64,000 nt of DNA from Adiantum capillus-veneris (GCA_014529385.2 CM043962.1:45079598-45143597), one strand, 5' to 3'; counted from the stretch's first letter, positions 21,150-32,440 are shown. The notes: generated by a model from the sequence alone, not told the origin. Made by a program: numbers and translations.

Positions 21150-22658
21150 ATCAGAGAGGATTTCCTCCAAGACAGCAAGAAGTAGGGAGAAATGTCTTTG
21201 TGAGAGACCTAGAAATGATAAAGTATGCATGGTGAATCAGACCATCTCAAGTAGAAAAATGCATAAACCAAAATATGGTGGATCACGGGATCCTCATGCA
21301 CATGTATCTCTTTTTAAGCAAGTCTAGAGAGCAAAGAAAGTCTATGGTTTCCATAGCTAGAACGAAGGATATGGCATGAACTTCAAAGGATAGCTTTGAA
21401 TTAATTCCAACCAAATACTATAGAGAGGCTTTTGCCATGAGAGACAATCTCTTAATGGATTTCAAAATAATGGGAAATAAAGCATAACATTGTGGCATAG
21501 ATATATGTTTTTAAACAAAAAAGCTAACGAGGAGGTGAAAGAAGTCTCACTCAGATTTGAACAATACCTTGAGAGATACCACATCAAGACAGATTAGTAG
21601 GTTTGTTCATTGAAGGTCTAAAAAGAAACACAAAGAGAATATTCACTTAAAGGGTTTTGCATCTCTGGAAGGCGTGACCAAGGAAGCCTTGTGCCTTGTG
21701 GAAAAATGCAACACTTATGGTGAGATATCAACAGACACTGATGCCTCAGCCATTGAAAAAAGTTCCACAACAAGTGTGAGTCTTTGACTAAGAAAACAAA
21801 CACCATGAAGCTGATGTAGATTAGCAGACCACTGACGAGGTAGTCAGAATCATGAATTAGGTTTTCAAACAAACACAAAATATTAGAGAGCCTCAAATGA
21901 GGAAGTGTAACATATGTGGGGGCGATCATCCTACGCTACATATAATCAAGACCTTTAGAATTGTAACTATGTTCATAAAAAGGACCATGCTATGAGTGTG
22001 GAGGTAATCGTTGGCCTGAAAATTTTCCATACAAAGGAGAAATAGTGAAAATATATGGATTTTTTCTAGAGTGTACCATGATGCATTTCACTCAAGATTT
22101 CCCTAAACATCCTATAAACAAGGGAAAATACTGATCAACAAGATAGACATTCTATCTAGTTCAAAGTGGATCAGATGTCGAGCAAATTTCTCCTATAAAT
22201 GTGGTAACAAGAGCTCAATTGATGAAGATTGGGAATCAAAAAGGTGATGAGGAAAGAAATCATAGCTTAATCCACACTGAACAAGATGGTGAGTCCATTC
22301 AAACCCAACGTAAACCTTTGAAGGCCAAGAGAGAAAAGTTGAAAGCAAAATAGGAGTGCAAACAAGTAATCATGGTAGTAGATCTTTTTGAAGCTCAAGA
22401 ATAGCTAAGACAACATCATGAAAAAGCGTTAGCATTGGCTAACACTTCATCGATTGTGCGCAAGCAAGGGATGTGCAAAGAACGTAAACCTTTGAAGGCC
22501 AAGAGAGAAAAGTTGAAAGCAAAATAGGAGTGCAAACAAGTAATTAATCATGGTAGTAGATCTTTTTGAAGCTCAAGAATAGCTAAGACAACATCATGAA
22601 AAAGCGTTAGCATTGGCTAACACTTCATCGATTGTGCGCAAGCAAGGGATGTGCAAAG
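21150..22658 (+). pseudogene. Decayed retroelement gag
   Basis: The plus strand, read over several frames, carries gag-like pieces: SLRFEQYLERYHIKTD near 21550-21600, SLEGVTKEALCLVEKCNTYG near 21665-21720, and a knuckle-like KCNICGGDHPTLH near 21903-21945. Stops and frameshifts are frequent and no ORF exceeds 100 codons. It belongs to the LTR retroelement whose LTR end is just upstream. No protease or RT is visible. Confidence 0.5.
22307..22658. repeat. 174-bp tandem duplication
   Basis: AACGTAAACCTTTGAAGGCC starts at 22307 and again at 22481. The two units are almost identical, the second having an extra TAAT. The high identity implies a recent duplication within old, decayed sequence. Confidence 0.9.
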
Positions 22659-23043
22659 AACGTGCACCATAATATTTTTCATTTATTTTGTATAGGCCTT
22701 GGGCTCATTTGAGTTCCAAATTGTATAAGCTATACGCTAAAGGGATCAATTTAATCCCATTGTAAAAATGCTTGGAGTCCATGCCTATAGAAGTAGCCTA
22801 TGTTGAAGATAAGTCATTCATAGGTGAGCTTTTCTCTTTGTAGGGATAATGGTCATGAAGTTCTTGGGCTTGCCATGCCCTTGATCTCTTGATTCTTCTT
22901 AATCAATTACTCATTCTTTCTTTTTAATCCACTTAGCATTGACTATGTGCATGTGAAACTGTATCAGTGAATTCTAGATCTATAACCCCTTTCTAATTAA
23001 TATCTTCTAGCCACACCATTGGTCATGGTGTGTGAGGGCTTTT

Positions 23044-23096
<53 letters not shown>

Positions 23097-23191
23097 AAGT
23101 GTATAATTAGTGTTTGTGCTTGCCAAGTAGGATTGAGAGGCTGGACCAGAATGGCTACACTAATGTGAAGTAGGTGTGTTAATCACATTGC

Positions 23192-23254
<63 letters not shown>

Positions 23255-23345
23255 CGCGCGTGTGTGAGTGAGTTTGATTAAGAGCTGTGAAAAGAATGAT
23301 TAAGGTTGAGGATAATTTCTATCACATGATGAGTGTCAATTTTTT
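22605..23345 (+). repeat. Relic LTR of the LARD family seen at 45.5 kb
   Basis: From CGTTAGCATTGGCTAACACT onward the sequence follows the order of the LTR at 45537-46653: a TTGTATAGG..TTGGGCTC block, GAAG..AAGTCATTC, GGTCATG..GGGCTTGCCATGCC, CACACCATTGGTCATGGTGTG, and ..CACTAATGTG.AGTAGGT. It is strongly diverged and has gained a CT run (about 23046-23093) and a TG run (23193-23262). Confidence 0.65.
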
Positions 23346-23827
23346 GAAAGCTTTTGATTTGGATCTTTCTCACATAGTTTAGGTCTTCCTAAGTTGCATG
23401 CTCAAACTAGAGTGTTCACTTAGATGTTTCTAAGTTTTATCTATCTTTGCAAGTTTGATACATGTACAATCCCTTCAGAACAACAGCATTAGTGTATAAA
23501 AAAAAAGTACAACCCAACAAGAACTTCTATATATGTCATTCTTGTAGAGAAACCTACAAGGCTACAACCAAAAAAGTACTATTTTTGCACATGTCAAAGT
23601 TAAATACTCAAAACAATTTTGCACATGCTACAAGAACTACCATCATTTCAAATAAAGATTCGCCAAAAGCAATAATCTTTAGGGTCCCAAATAGAACAAG
23701 CCAAAAAGCATGCCATCAAGGAGATTGTTTTACTGGGAAATTCCAAAATGGAGCCTCACAAAGTGTACAGATCACCCACCAAAATGTCAAAACAAGTTGT
23801 GCAAACTACTAGGCATTTCTATTTTCT
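23346..23827. other. No recognisable gene
   Basis: A 116-codon plus-strand open stretch at 23462-23812 has no family likeness. The interval lies just past the stop codon of the minus-strand transposase gene and is probably its 3' untranslated region. Confidence 0.4.
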
Positions 23828-26800
23828 CTACTTCTTTGAAGGCGTATACTGTCGGGGCTGATTCAAGATGAAAGTGAGATCTCTTTCACGTAGTGTTGGT
23901 TGATGTATAATCATTTGTTTCTTACCATCCAACCCAACAATCTGTGTGTAGACAAAGTATAAATGCTTAAAATCTATGTAAGATTTTGTTGCTTTCTCCC
24001 GTCCTTGAAAATCAGGGCATGTACAGTAGGGCTCCATAGCCACATGCACATCATATACATCTTGCGTTAATATCTTGAACACGGCATGACGATCAGGCAC
24101 CATAAATATCTCTTGTACAAAACAAGCTTCCATACATGCTCCTATTTCCATGCACTTATTTGCCTCCTTAGAGACACCGGACCTCCATTTTTTACTGCGC
24201 TTGCTAGAGGTTCCCACTGTCTCCCCTTTCTTGACAACCTTTGGAGAAGGAGCTCTAATAAAAAAACCTGCCCCTAGCAAACCAGCATACTCCTCCTTTG
24301 ATACACTTGTTCCACTCTCTACTAGCCAAGTTGTTGGCCTTTCCGGTGGAGACAATAGTTGTTTGGCCACAACTTCAGTGTGCTGCACATCATGGCCACA
24401 AAACCACATCCATTGGTGTTGCCTCTGGTCTTTGTAAGTTCTCTCTCCCCAAAAGCATGGGGCCACAAGTCCTGGAGACCTACTTTGCATGACATTCTTA
24501 CATCTTCTCCCTTCAAGCACACCAAAGCACTTACGAGAGACATTTTGAGGCATTCGTCTGATTTCCCAATGACCCCTTGGCACAACAATCTCAAAATCAC
24601 CTATAACATATTCACTAATAGAGGGTGCGGTGGCATCTCTTATGTCATTATTTGCATGAATCTCCTCATATGTGGAATCAGCATTCACATCAAATTTCTG
24701 TCCCTCTTTCTTCATGTCCGTATCAAATAAAATCTTTCGTGGTCGTCCGTGCTCTTTTCGTTGTCTAGACTCCATCACATAACGAGGCTTATGAGAAGCT
24801 GTTTCTGCAAACCCTCTAGCCTTCTTTCTTTGCACAGTTTCCCTGTCTCCATGCAATAAAGGTTGCCAATAAAATGGTGTGCCTGCGACTGCTCCTTGGA
24901 GAGCATGTGCCAGCGCAAGTGGGCTAAGAGTTTTCTCTTTATTTCTTGATCTCTCTAGATATGTTTGCATATCCGGACCAAGCCCTATGTATCTACCAGT
25001 CAGATAGCCATGTTGCTTTGTGCATTGAATGTAAGCATTGATGACATCAGTGACGCATGCATCATACAAGGAAATTTTTTTGCTACCCCCTTCACCAGCA
25101 AGCCAAGATGCATGAATGGTCTCTGACAAATTGGTACTAGGAATTTGAGCTTTTTCCCAAGGACTCATAGATATCTACATTCCACCAACAAAAAACTTTG
25201 AATCAGTGAAACAAAAAATAGAGAAGGTCAAAGTTAGGCTCATGATTGTATCATACTTCATTGTGTAGGCTACCCCAATGAGATATCCTTGTCTCCCACC
25301 ACTTGAACCATTTCTCCAGTGACTTGATATTATCACTTGCAACATTATTTGACCACCATCTTCTAATTGCTTCTGCTTGTTTCATTGCCAGACCCATTGT
25401 CCTTGATTTGCGCCAAGTCTCACACATGTCTTTGTGGATACTAAACTTTTCTTTGGCTATATATATTTTTAGTATGTTTCTGTAGCTTTGCTCCCAATGG
25501 AAGAGACAAGACCTTTCCCTTCCAATCATGATGTTATTTGGCCCTCCATTGAAAATTGTACGCACGACAGCCCAATTTGCTCCAGCCTCATCAACCATAA
25601 AGCCTGCAAAGTCTGCTGATGGATAACCTTCTTGAGCCAAAACATCATTAAGAGATCTCCAAAACAAGACTTGTGTGTCTGTATCCTCCTCTTTGGTGTC
25701 ACAAACCGCTATAACCATCAATCCCTTCAAACTAAAGAAAATAACAAATCTTAGCCACAACAAGTCTGCATGATGCAATGACAAAATGCTGCAACACATA
25801 AAAAAGCTACCTTGCATCATAGACAGAGCATGACATAGTTGCCCATCCATCTATTCTGTGTGTGTGATCAAAATGTACCCAAGAAGCACTCAAATCTCCA
25901 TTTCCTCCTCGACGCATGCGATTGACAAGGTCTATACCAGACCGTGGACCTTTTATTGACATCTTAAAGATGTAGCACTTATCATTTGGGCCACCTTGTC
26001 CAGGGAAACGACTCCCATGAAAGTAAGGAAAGTGATATTTTTTCTTCAAAAGCATGATGTGGTCAAACCCATCCTCAACAATCGAGTCTTGTTGTCTTTT
26101 CTCAGTAGCTACCATTACCTTAAATCTATTAAAAACAAGTCAAAATTTGAAATAACCTTATTGCATTGAAAAATCTAAATGTCAAATGTTTTGACTTTGA
26201 TTCTGAACTAGTGGAATCATTTCTTCCAATATATTTGAGAGCTCTGACTCCCCCATTTTAAGTTCATCTGAACCAACAATAGCGTCAACGAATAATTGTC
26301 TGGCGACAATCATCTGAACTCTTCTTGGTCCACTGCTTCTATCCACCTTCAAGACACTTGCAACCATCTTCCGTATTCTCTCTATTGTGGCTCTTGACAT
26401 ACCTGCTTGAACTTCATGCAAGTGATGACCTATGTGAATCATCATTCTTGTAAGCTTTGGATCTGAGGGCAAAATGTAGTACACTTTACAAGAACAAGGA
26501 CCCTCACAGAAAACAACTTTTTTGCAATAATGACAAGTGATACGCAGGTTTTCGTCTTCATATAGAAGCCCTTTGCTTACTTGCTTATCCAAGTAACCAT
26601 GAAAGAAGGATACATTGAACTTGGTGTTGTTCAAATAATACGGGCAAAGAACTCTATGACAAACTAATGAGCCCAAGAAATAACTAAGCCTAACAGTACA
26701 ATTTATGGACATGTTAGTTTTATGCGGCCTAGTCCAAAGATGACCATCAAATTTTTGCTCCATCCCTTCCATCCTCTTACAACCTTCTTCAACGGGGGGT

Positions 26801-27393
26801 AGCTCAAAGGAAATGTCACCATCATAAACTTGTGGAAGTTCAGTCAACTGTTTGATTTTCTTACTATTGTTTATCAGATGTTGTAGTCTGAAACATGTTT
26901 TGCTACCTAAAATCCAAGGGATAATGGAGTTTTTTGTCAAATCATGCACGTCATCATCACTGGAGTCCAATCTTTGTTTTTTATCAACAGGCTTTGTTTC
27001 CTCTTGCATTGATGGATTGTTTATCTCAAAACAATCTTCTTTTGCACATGGATTGTTGTTGATGCTTGTTATGCCTGGCTTAGCACCAAAATCACTCTCG
27101 CCACTATCTGTAATTTAGAGCATATCACTAGAATGTTCAATGAAATACTCAGAAGAGAGAGTAGAGTCCAGTAAAAAGTGCTCATTTTCGTCAATATCCC
27201 ACTCTGAAGGGGTTTCGATATACATTTTTTCCAACCTGATGTAAAATATTGCTTTCAAACAGGTAAATTTGTAGGTTGGAGGAAGAAGACACTGAAGGTA
27301 ATATCTGCTGAGCGAGAGTTTTTTGTGTCGAAGCTCTACTTCTCTAGTGTGAGTCTCTTTTCCAAGTGTCCAAGAGATAGTTACTCTGTCCAT
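23828..27393 (-). pseudogene. Mutator-like transposase gene, multi-exon, one stop
   Basis: The frame starts at ATG 27393 and is open to 26182 except for one TAA at 27115-27117. Further exons: about 26120-25811 (donor GCAAG/GTAGC), 25731-25257 (acceptor TTCTTTAG, donor GAA/GTATGA) and 25174-23828; the last two junctions keep phase. The first exon has a GCM1/WRKY-like zinc-binding region (FDGHLWTRPHKT, LVCHRVLCPYYL, then CHYCKK and a GHHLH pair), the finger found ahead of many Mutator-type transposases. The DDE-like core has VHFDHTHRIDGW, FMVDEAGANWAVV and RERSCLFHWEQ. The C-terminal part has a SWIM-like CTCPDF..FKH in which one cysteine is not in place. The role would be cut-and-paste transposition, or DNA binding if domesticated. 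TIRs are not identified. The junction between the first two exons is unresolved. Confidence 0.65.
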
Positions 27394-27844
27394 CTCCGTA
27401 GCACGGCAAAGGAAGCAGCTGCTTGTCTAGACCTATCACAAATTTCTTACCAAAATATAAAACATAATGTTAAAAGAGAATGCATATATTTTTACTAATG
27501 TAAGCTGTTTCGTAGTAAGAGAGAAAAAATCTTCTTCACAGAATCAGTGACTGCCACATCATAAATGACGACGGCTACAATCATAAATTAATATCCTCTC
27601 ATGGTTGTTTTATAAATAATACCGACGGCTACAATCATAATTTAATATCCTCTCTCCAATCATAACGTTAGGTAAAAACCATATATTTACGAGGTAAAAG
27701 AGACTCGCAATCATTACACATGCAGATCATTCCACAAAATACAACTATTTTCAAGAATATAAACACAAAAACTAAGTGGTTTTTTTTGGATAAGCATGTA
27801 GGTATTACGAAAAAAAATCCACTAAATTTCACAAAAACCTAGGT
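27394..27844. other. Upstream region of the transposase gene, no gene
   Basis: AT-rich sequence with a short imperfect direct repeat (ACGGCTACAATCATAA.TTAATATCCTCT near 27569 and 27623). It may hold the promoter of the minus-strand gene, but no clear TATA box can be assigned. Confidence 0.35.
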
Positions 27845-28345
27845 TTTTTCGACCATCTAAAGTTTGATAATAAAATTAATGGAAAATTACCAAAATACCC
27901 CTCTAATTTGTGGAATATTCCAAAATACCCTTCAAAATTTTCAAAATTCCCAAAATACCCCTAGTTGTGAGAGTAAATTTATCCAAAGATTAAAAAAATT
28001 GTAGCTTTTCATAAGAAGACTGATTGTCTACTATCAATACAAGATACTAAAACTAGAACTATAGCCAGTTATTTACGCTTTGGAGATGAATTGTTTCATT
28101 ATTTTTAGACATAATTCTATTTTTTTGGGAGGTAATTTGTGACAAATTACATGCTAAGTACTAAAAACCGGATCTCGATTGTGAAAAAATAATAAAAATA
28201 GGAAATCGTGAGCAAGCGTATTTTGGAAAATTTTGAAATTTGAGGAGTATTTTTGGAATTTCCACAAATTAGAAGGGTATTTTGGTAATTTTCCCTAAAA
28301 TTAAGAGGATCTTCAAGTTTTAAAAACCTAAAGTTACTAAAAACC
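27845..28345. mobile_element. MITE-like element with about 100-bp inverted repeats
   Basis: Left arm: GGAAAATTACCAAAATACCC then TCTAATTTGTGGAAT..TTCCAAAATACCCTTC (about 27880-27960). Right arm, inverted: GGGTATTTTGGTAATTTTCC preceded by the complement of the same blocks (about 28205-28300). Weaker similarity extends outward through AGGTTTTT..AAAGTTT. About 250 bp of AT-rich sequence without ORF separates the arms. The exact outer ends and target duplication are not resolved, so the superfamily is open. Confidence 0.7.
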
Positions 28346-28424
28346 TTAACTTTGGAAAGCTTCTCATCTGTGAAAAAATGGCGCGAGTAGACCAGCGAGC
28401 AGACCAGGTAGACTTTAGCATTTT

Positions 28425-28554
28425 CTCTCCTCCTCCATCTCTCCCTCCACACCTTCTCCCCACTCACTGAGCACTCTATGCATCTGCGCGCGCAGACGGA
28501 TAGCGTGCTAAGTGAGTGGGGAGAAGGTGTGGAGGGAGAGATGGAGGAGGAGAG
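28425..28554. repeat. 130-bp near-perfect palindrome
   Basis: CTCTCCTCCTCCATCTCTCC at 28425 continues for 50 bases to 28474 and is reverse-complemented at 28505-28554 with one mismatch. The 30-base centre itself is mostly palindromic (TCTGCGCGCGCAGA core). Outside 28425 and 28554 the symmetry stops sharply. Confidence 0.95.
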
Positions 28555-28725
28555 ATTTATTTACTTTGCTGTTGCTGAATCACCGAATCCATGTCTTCTC
28601 CCTCTCCGGTGCGAGCACGCTGTCCGTCTGTTGCATGCATGGAGCAATCCACATTGGGTGTAAGAAAGCGACGAATGGATACTGGAGCAGGGGATGCTGT
28701 GCTAGGTTCATTTTTTGAGCAATCT

Positions 28726-29370
28726 TTATTGGGGGTGGGATTCGCTGCTGCCGGCGAGACAACAGATGGGGTGGAAGGAGATTGCAATCTCCGCAATGCC
28801 AGTCTCTCCATTTGCATGGTTCGCTTGATGCGGAGATTGCACCAAGCAAGCTACTTCTGACATGACCATTCTGAGCAGGGCCCTATCATGGTCATCTAAA
28901 AACCACAGAGCGCCCTGGAAATGGCATCTTCCTAGTTGGATGAAGGCCTCCTCAGCCTTTGAAATAAATGTGAGCTTGCTCTTCCTGTCAAGGTACTGAC
29001 TGCATGCACCACCTAATGCAATTGGAAAATAACAGAACAAAAAAGAACTGAATGCGTGTGGATTAAGCAACTGAATAACATGCTCATTTCGATGCAAGTC
29101 TCTATCTTGCAAAAGAACTGCTTGAGTAGGCAAACTAGGTAAGAAGGGATCCCTGCAGCGGCCGTGCTTGAGAAGGCAAACTAGGTAAGAAGGGATCATG
29201 TCAAAAAGTGCACATAACATGAAGGAAAAGGTAGGAGGGAGTGAGTGTCGTCCAGTGTAATCTGATGCATAAGTCCCGGCATAGCCACAGAGTGCCTGCC
29301 GGACTTGCGGCATTCTCGGTTCAGCAGTGATGTAGCTGTGCCCCCCCTGAAGCATGTCGCAATGGCGCAT
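28726..29370 (-). CDS. Unrecognised 214-codon open frame
   Basis: The longest open frame here runs from 29370 to 28726 on the minus strand. It is cysteine- and histidine-rich, with segments such as LDRKSKLTFISKAEEAFIQL and FLDDHDRALLRMVMSEVACL that look protein-like but match no family I know. It contains a local 44-bp-spaced duplication (GGCAAACTAGGTAAGAAGGG at 29129 and 29175). It lies directly downstream of the laccase relic on the same strand and could be part of that pseudogene's flank. It may not be coding. Confidence 0.3.
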   Translation of the reverse strand: MRHCDMLQGGHSYITAEPRMPQVRQALCGYAGTYASDYTGRHSLPPTFSFMLCALFDMIPSYLVCLLKHGRCRDPFLPSLPTQAVLLQDRDLHRNEHVIQLLNPHAFSSFLFCYFPIALGGACSQYLDRKSKLTFISKAEEAFIQLGRCHFQGALWFLDDHDRALLRMVMSEVACLVQSPHQANHANGETGIAEIAISFHPICCLAGSSESHPQ

Positions 29371-29389
29371 TGTCTGCGGACGGGAACAT

Positions 29390-29770
29390 AGGCAAAGACA
29401 TGCTAGATGTGTTCACATTCAGGCTAAGGGCAGTTTCCTTGTAATGAAGCACCCTGACGGTGGGACTTTGGGAAAAGGAATCCTCTTTTGAGGAGAATAC
29501 ACAGAGGCTGCCATTACACATGAGCCTTTGGGCTGATTCGCCTTCAATAAACATTCATCGTTTGTCCTGGAGCACTACATCTGTGTCAAATGGCTCCACT
29601 ACTGTCAAGGTATGATTTGCCACAGAAAAATACATCGGGAAGTTGACTCCTGCATTGATTATTCTCAACAGATATGTTCTCTTCTTTTTCACATCCAAAA
29701 CCTGAGTGCCTGCACCCACATTCAAACACATTAATCGGATGCTTCAACAACGATAACCAGTCTACGTCAC
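29390..29770 (-). pseudogene. Laccase (multicopper oxidase) fragment
   Basis: On the minus strand one frame reads [20 protein letters not shown] then [18 protein letters not shown] and [13 protein letters not shown]. The next frame carries APGQTMNV, a third LKANQPKGS..VMAASVYSP, and another SPTVRVLHYKE. This order (RIINA...HTLTVVE...APGQT...A..ILEYK-like) is that of the second cupredoxin domain of plant laccases, secreted copper enzymes that oxidise monolignols and other phenolics. At least three frameshifts and several stops exist. The N-terminal and C-terminal copper-binding domains are absent. It is an isolated relic, perhaps captured by a mobile element. Confidence 0.7.
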
Positions 29771-29779
29771 AGAATATCA

Positions 29780-30931
29780 TGCATAATCTTGTCTACATGA
29801 CCTTTACTGGACAAGGCCATTCACCCACATTTTGTGCATACAGACATATGCTAGCATGGGCTAAAGGGGCTGAAGCTAGCCGCTCCCTTGTCAATAGGCC
29901 AACCGATATGAGTTCATAGTGGCCATGAAGGTGTATTTTTTTTTTAGTACTACATTGTAAGTACGACAATAGTCTAACCTAGGACTTCTATTTATGCACA
30001 CGTGAGTTGTTGCAGCAAAATGAAAACTCTCTAAGTACTAGTCATGATAGACTTTTTAATTTTATGTGATTTGTACGATGAATGCCTGCAACATTCTAGT
30101 TTATTTGACCACGTTGTGAGATGGATGTATACATATCTCTCAGCATTAGTCCATTGGTACATCTGGTTGATTCCAATGTAAAATGTTGATCAGGACGTGA
30201 AGTTCAGTGTGCAATGCATGACTTATGTGGTGTTTGCGCCATAGAGAGAAGTGTCCGGTTGAGATTGTCAGTATTTGATTATTTATTGGTTTTTTTTGCA
30301 AGTGTACTTGAGGTCGATTGCTCTTCTAATAAGGGAGGGGTGTATCACGGAATTGCTGACGTGGTGACCAGCTCGCTGATGATATGGCAGGCTGATGACA
30401 GTGTAGGCTCCAGGCTGATGATAGTGTAGGCTTGCTGATGATATGGCAGGCTGATGACAGTGTAGGCTCCATGCAGGGCTTAGTTGGCAGCTTGCATGAG
30501 CAGGTATACATCAATTTTACACATGTCCAGTTGTTGCACGAGAAGGTTTCCACATGGGCATTTTGCAGGTTGGTCCATGGCAAGTTTCCACTTGGACAAC
30601 ACTTGCATGAGAAGGCTCACAGCTGACAGAGTTGTTTCTTGTAGCTACTTGACAAGTGGCTCAACTATTTTAGAAGTTGTATGACAAGTGGCTCAGTTAC
30701 CTGAGTCCCGATTGCTCTAGACGTCTATTTAAAAGTCTTTAGCTAGTTGTAACTCAGTTTTCATGTAGAAGAGATGCTTTTCTTAAACCGTGCCATGCGT
30801 TGGAAAGAAACAATATCTCTCTCTCTCTCTCTCTAGATCTAGCCAAGTAAAAATGTATTTGCATTGTTTTTCACATAAATTGATGTACATTGGAGTGAGC
30901 CAGCCATGAGATTCAATGTCAAACTACTACT
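29780..30931. other. No recognisable gene; short tandem repeats
   Basis: No ORF with family likeness. A 59-60 bp tandem pair (GCTGATGATATGGCAGGCTG at 30376 and 30435) lies in the middle and a CT microsatellite at 30811-30833. Confidence 0.5.
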
Positions 30932-32222
30932 TTAACACTAGAATGGTAACAGGACACTTTTATGTCCTTGGACACTTTTGTGTCCTGTTAAGTGACCATT
31001 TTTCTTGAATTATTTGAATAGTATGAAAATGATCTTCTAGGTGCTCTATATCCACAAAGTTGCCTTATGAGCTGAAAAAAACTTAGCATTTTTTTTTGGA
31101 GTATCGATCTCACCATTAACCTTACTCTTGCACAACATTTTTGAACCTAAACTGTGTGAAAAAACGGGTCCTGCTTTTGTTTTTTTTTTAAATTGTTGGC
31201 AACTATACCACTCTAAACTTCATGTTTGTGACGTTTAGATGGTTAGAGGTTAGGCCTTCATAGTTCTCAACATGTTTTGATGATTGTAGGGAGAGCTAAG
31301 TGTTAAAATTGAAAGTTATGACCAATTTACAAGAATTGCATAATCTTGTTTTTTGGCCAAAATTAGCACTTTTATGATTTTTTTGGTGGCTTTCTTGATA
31401 TTCAAATTCAATTTTGATTGTGTAAGTGTAATGGATAACATAAAGCTAATCTTCCTTGAGTTTTGGGGGACCTAATATGCTATATAGCATAGTATATGAT
31501 GATGGTTGAGTTTTTTGATTGCTGAAGAATACGATATATTTTAGAGTAGCAAGTATAACTTTCTCAATATTGCTAGTTTCTTAGGCCAATTGTGTGTATT
31601 TTGTAGGGGTTTCTAGAGGTCATAATGCTAAACCCAATTTTTTCATGTTTGCTGTATTTAGCACTTTATCATTGCCCCCAAGGTTCCAATTGTAAGAGAT
31701 CCATTATCCTTTTGACATGATCCATGGCTCCTTTTGATTCCAAAGGCCCAAAGGAACTAAGAAAACATGTATATAGTATTTGTATTGAGTGTGACTATAG
31801 AAACTTTGATGATAGGTCCGCAGAATGAAAAAAATGCAACTTTTTGGTACCTATTTTTTTTTTCCCAAAACAAAATTAGTGAGGTAAAAGCAACCATATG
31901 TTTTGGTCACCAACCCATTGAAGTTAACAGGGCATTTTATCTCATGTCCTACAAAAATCCCCACTCTTATTTATATGCAATCAACCGTAAGAAATTGCTG
32001 TTTTGGGCAAAATGCACTGGTCCATCAACTTTGGAGGCTTGTAGTGACCAAGGGATGAGAAAAATTACAAGTTTCTTATTTTTTCCATATGTAGTAGTTA
32101 TTGAACTATAAGCTCATGAAAGGATTTTTCAAAATGAGTGGATCTACTATGGTTTTGGAAATTTTTCCCAAAACCCTGAAAGGACACTTTTATGTCGTGT
32201 TAGGTTACCATTCTAGTGTTAA
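30932..32222. mobile_element. piggyBac-like non-autonomous element flanked by TTAA
   Basis: TTAA (30932-30935) is followed by CACTAGAATGGTAAC. The right end reads GTTACCATTCTAGTG then TTAA (32219-32222), giving a 15-bp perfect terminal inverted repeat directly inside TTAA on both sides. Subterminal GGACACTTTTRTGTCC occurs twice at the left end (30951, 30969) and once, modified, at the right (32182). TTAA duplication with short TIRs is the hallmark of piggyBac transposons. The 1.26-kb interior has no transposase ORF, so it would depend on a partner elsewhere. Confidence 0.65.
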
Positions 32223-32346
32223 CTGCTTCTTGACCAACGATGTGGTTAATGATGAAACTCATGCTGCCTCGTGTGAAAGGCTATATCTATGATGATCAAA
32301 ACCGCTGTAGTGATAGCATGCAATTCTATCAGGCCGAAGAAGTTGT

Positions 32347-32440
32347 CCTGCATTTACAATTCAATCATAGTATGCATGCATCTAGTCATCATCCTGCATT
32401 TACAATCCAATCATAGTATGCATGCATCTAGTCATCATCC
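32347..32440. repeat. 49-bp tandem pair
   Basis: ATCCTGCATTTACAATCCAA and the following ATCATAGTATGCATGCATCT repeat twice in tandem, the unit ending TAGTCATC. Confidence 0.85.

Noticed and set aside
28147-28718. Two ORFs on opposite strands both beginning MSGEKVWRERWRRR
   Set aside because: The identical start is the two arms of the 130-bp palindrome read outward, not a gene pair.
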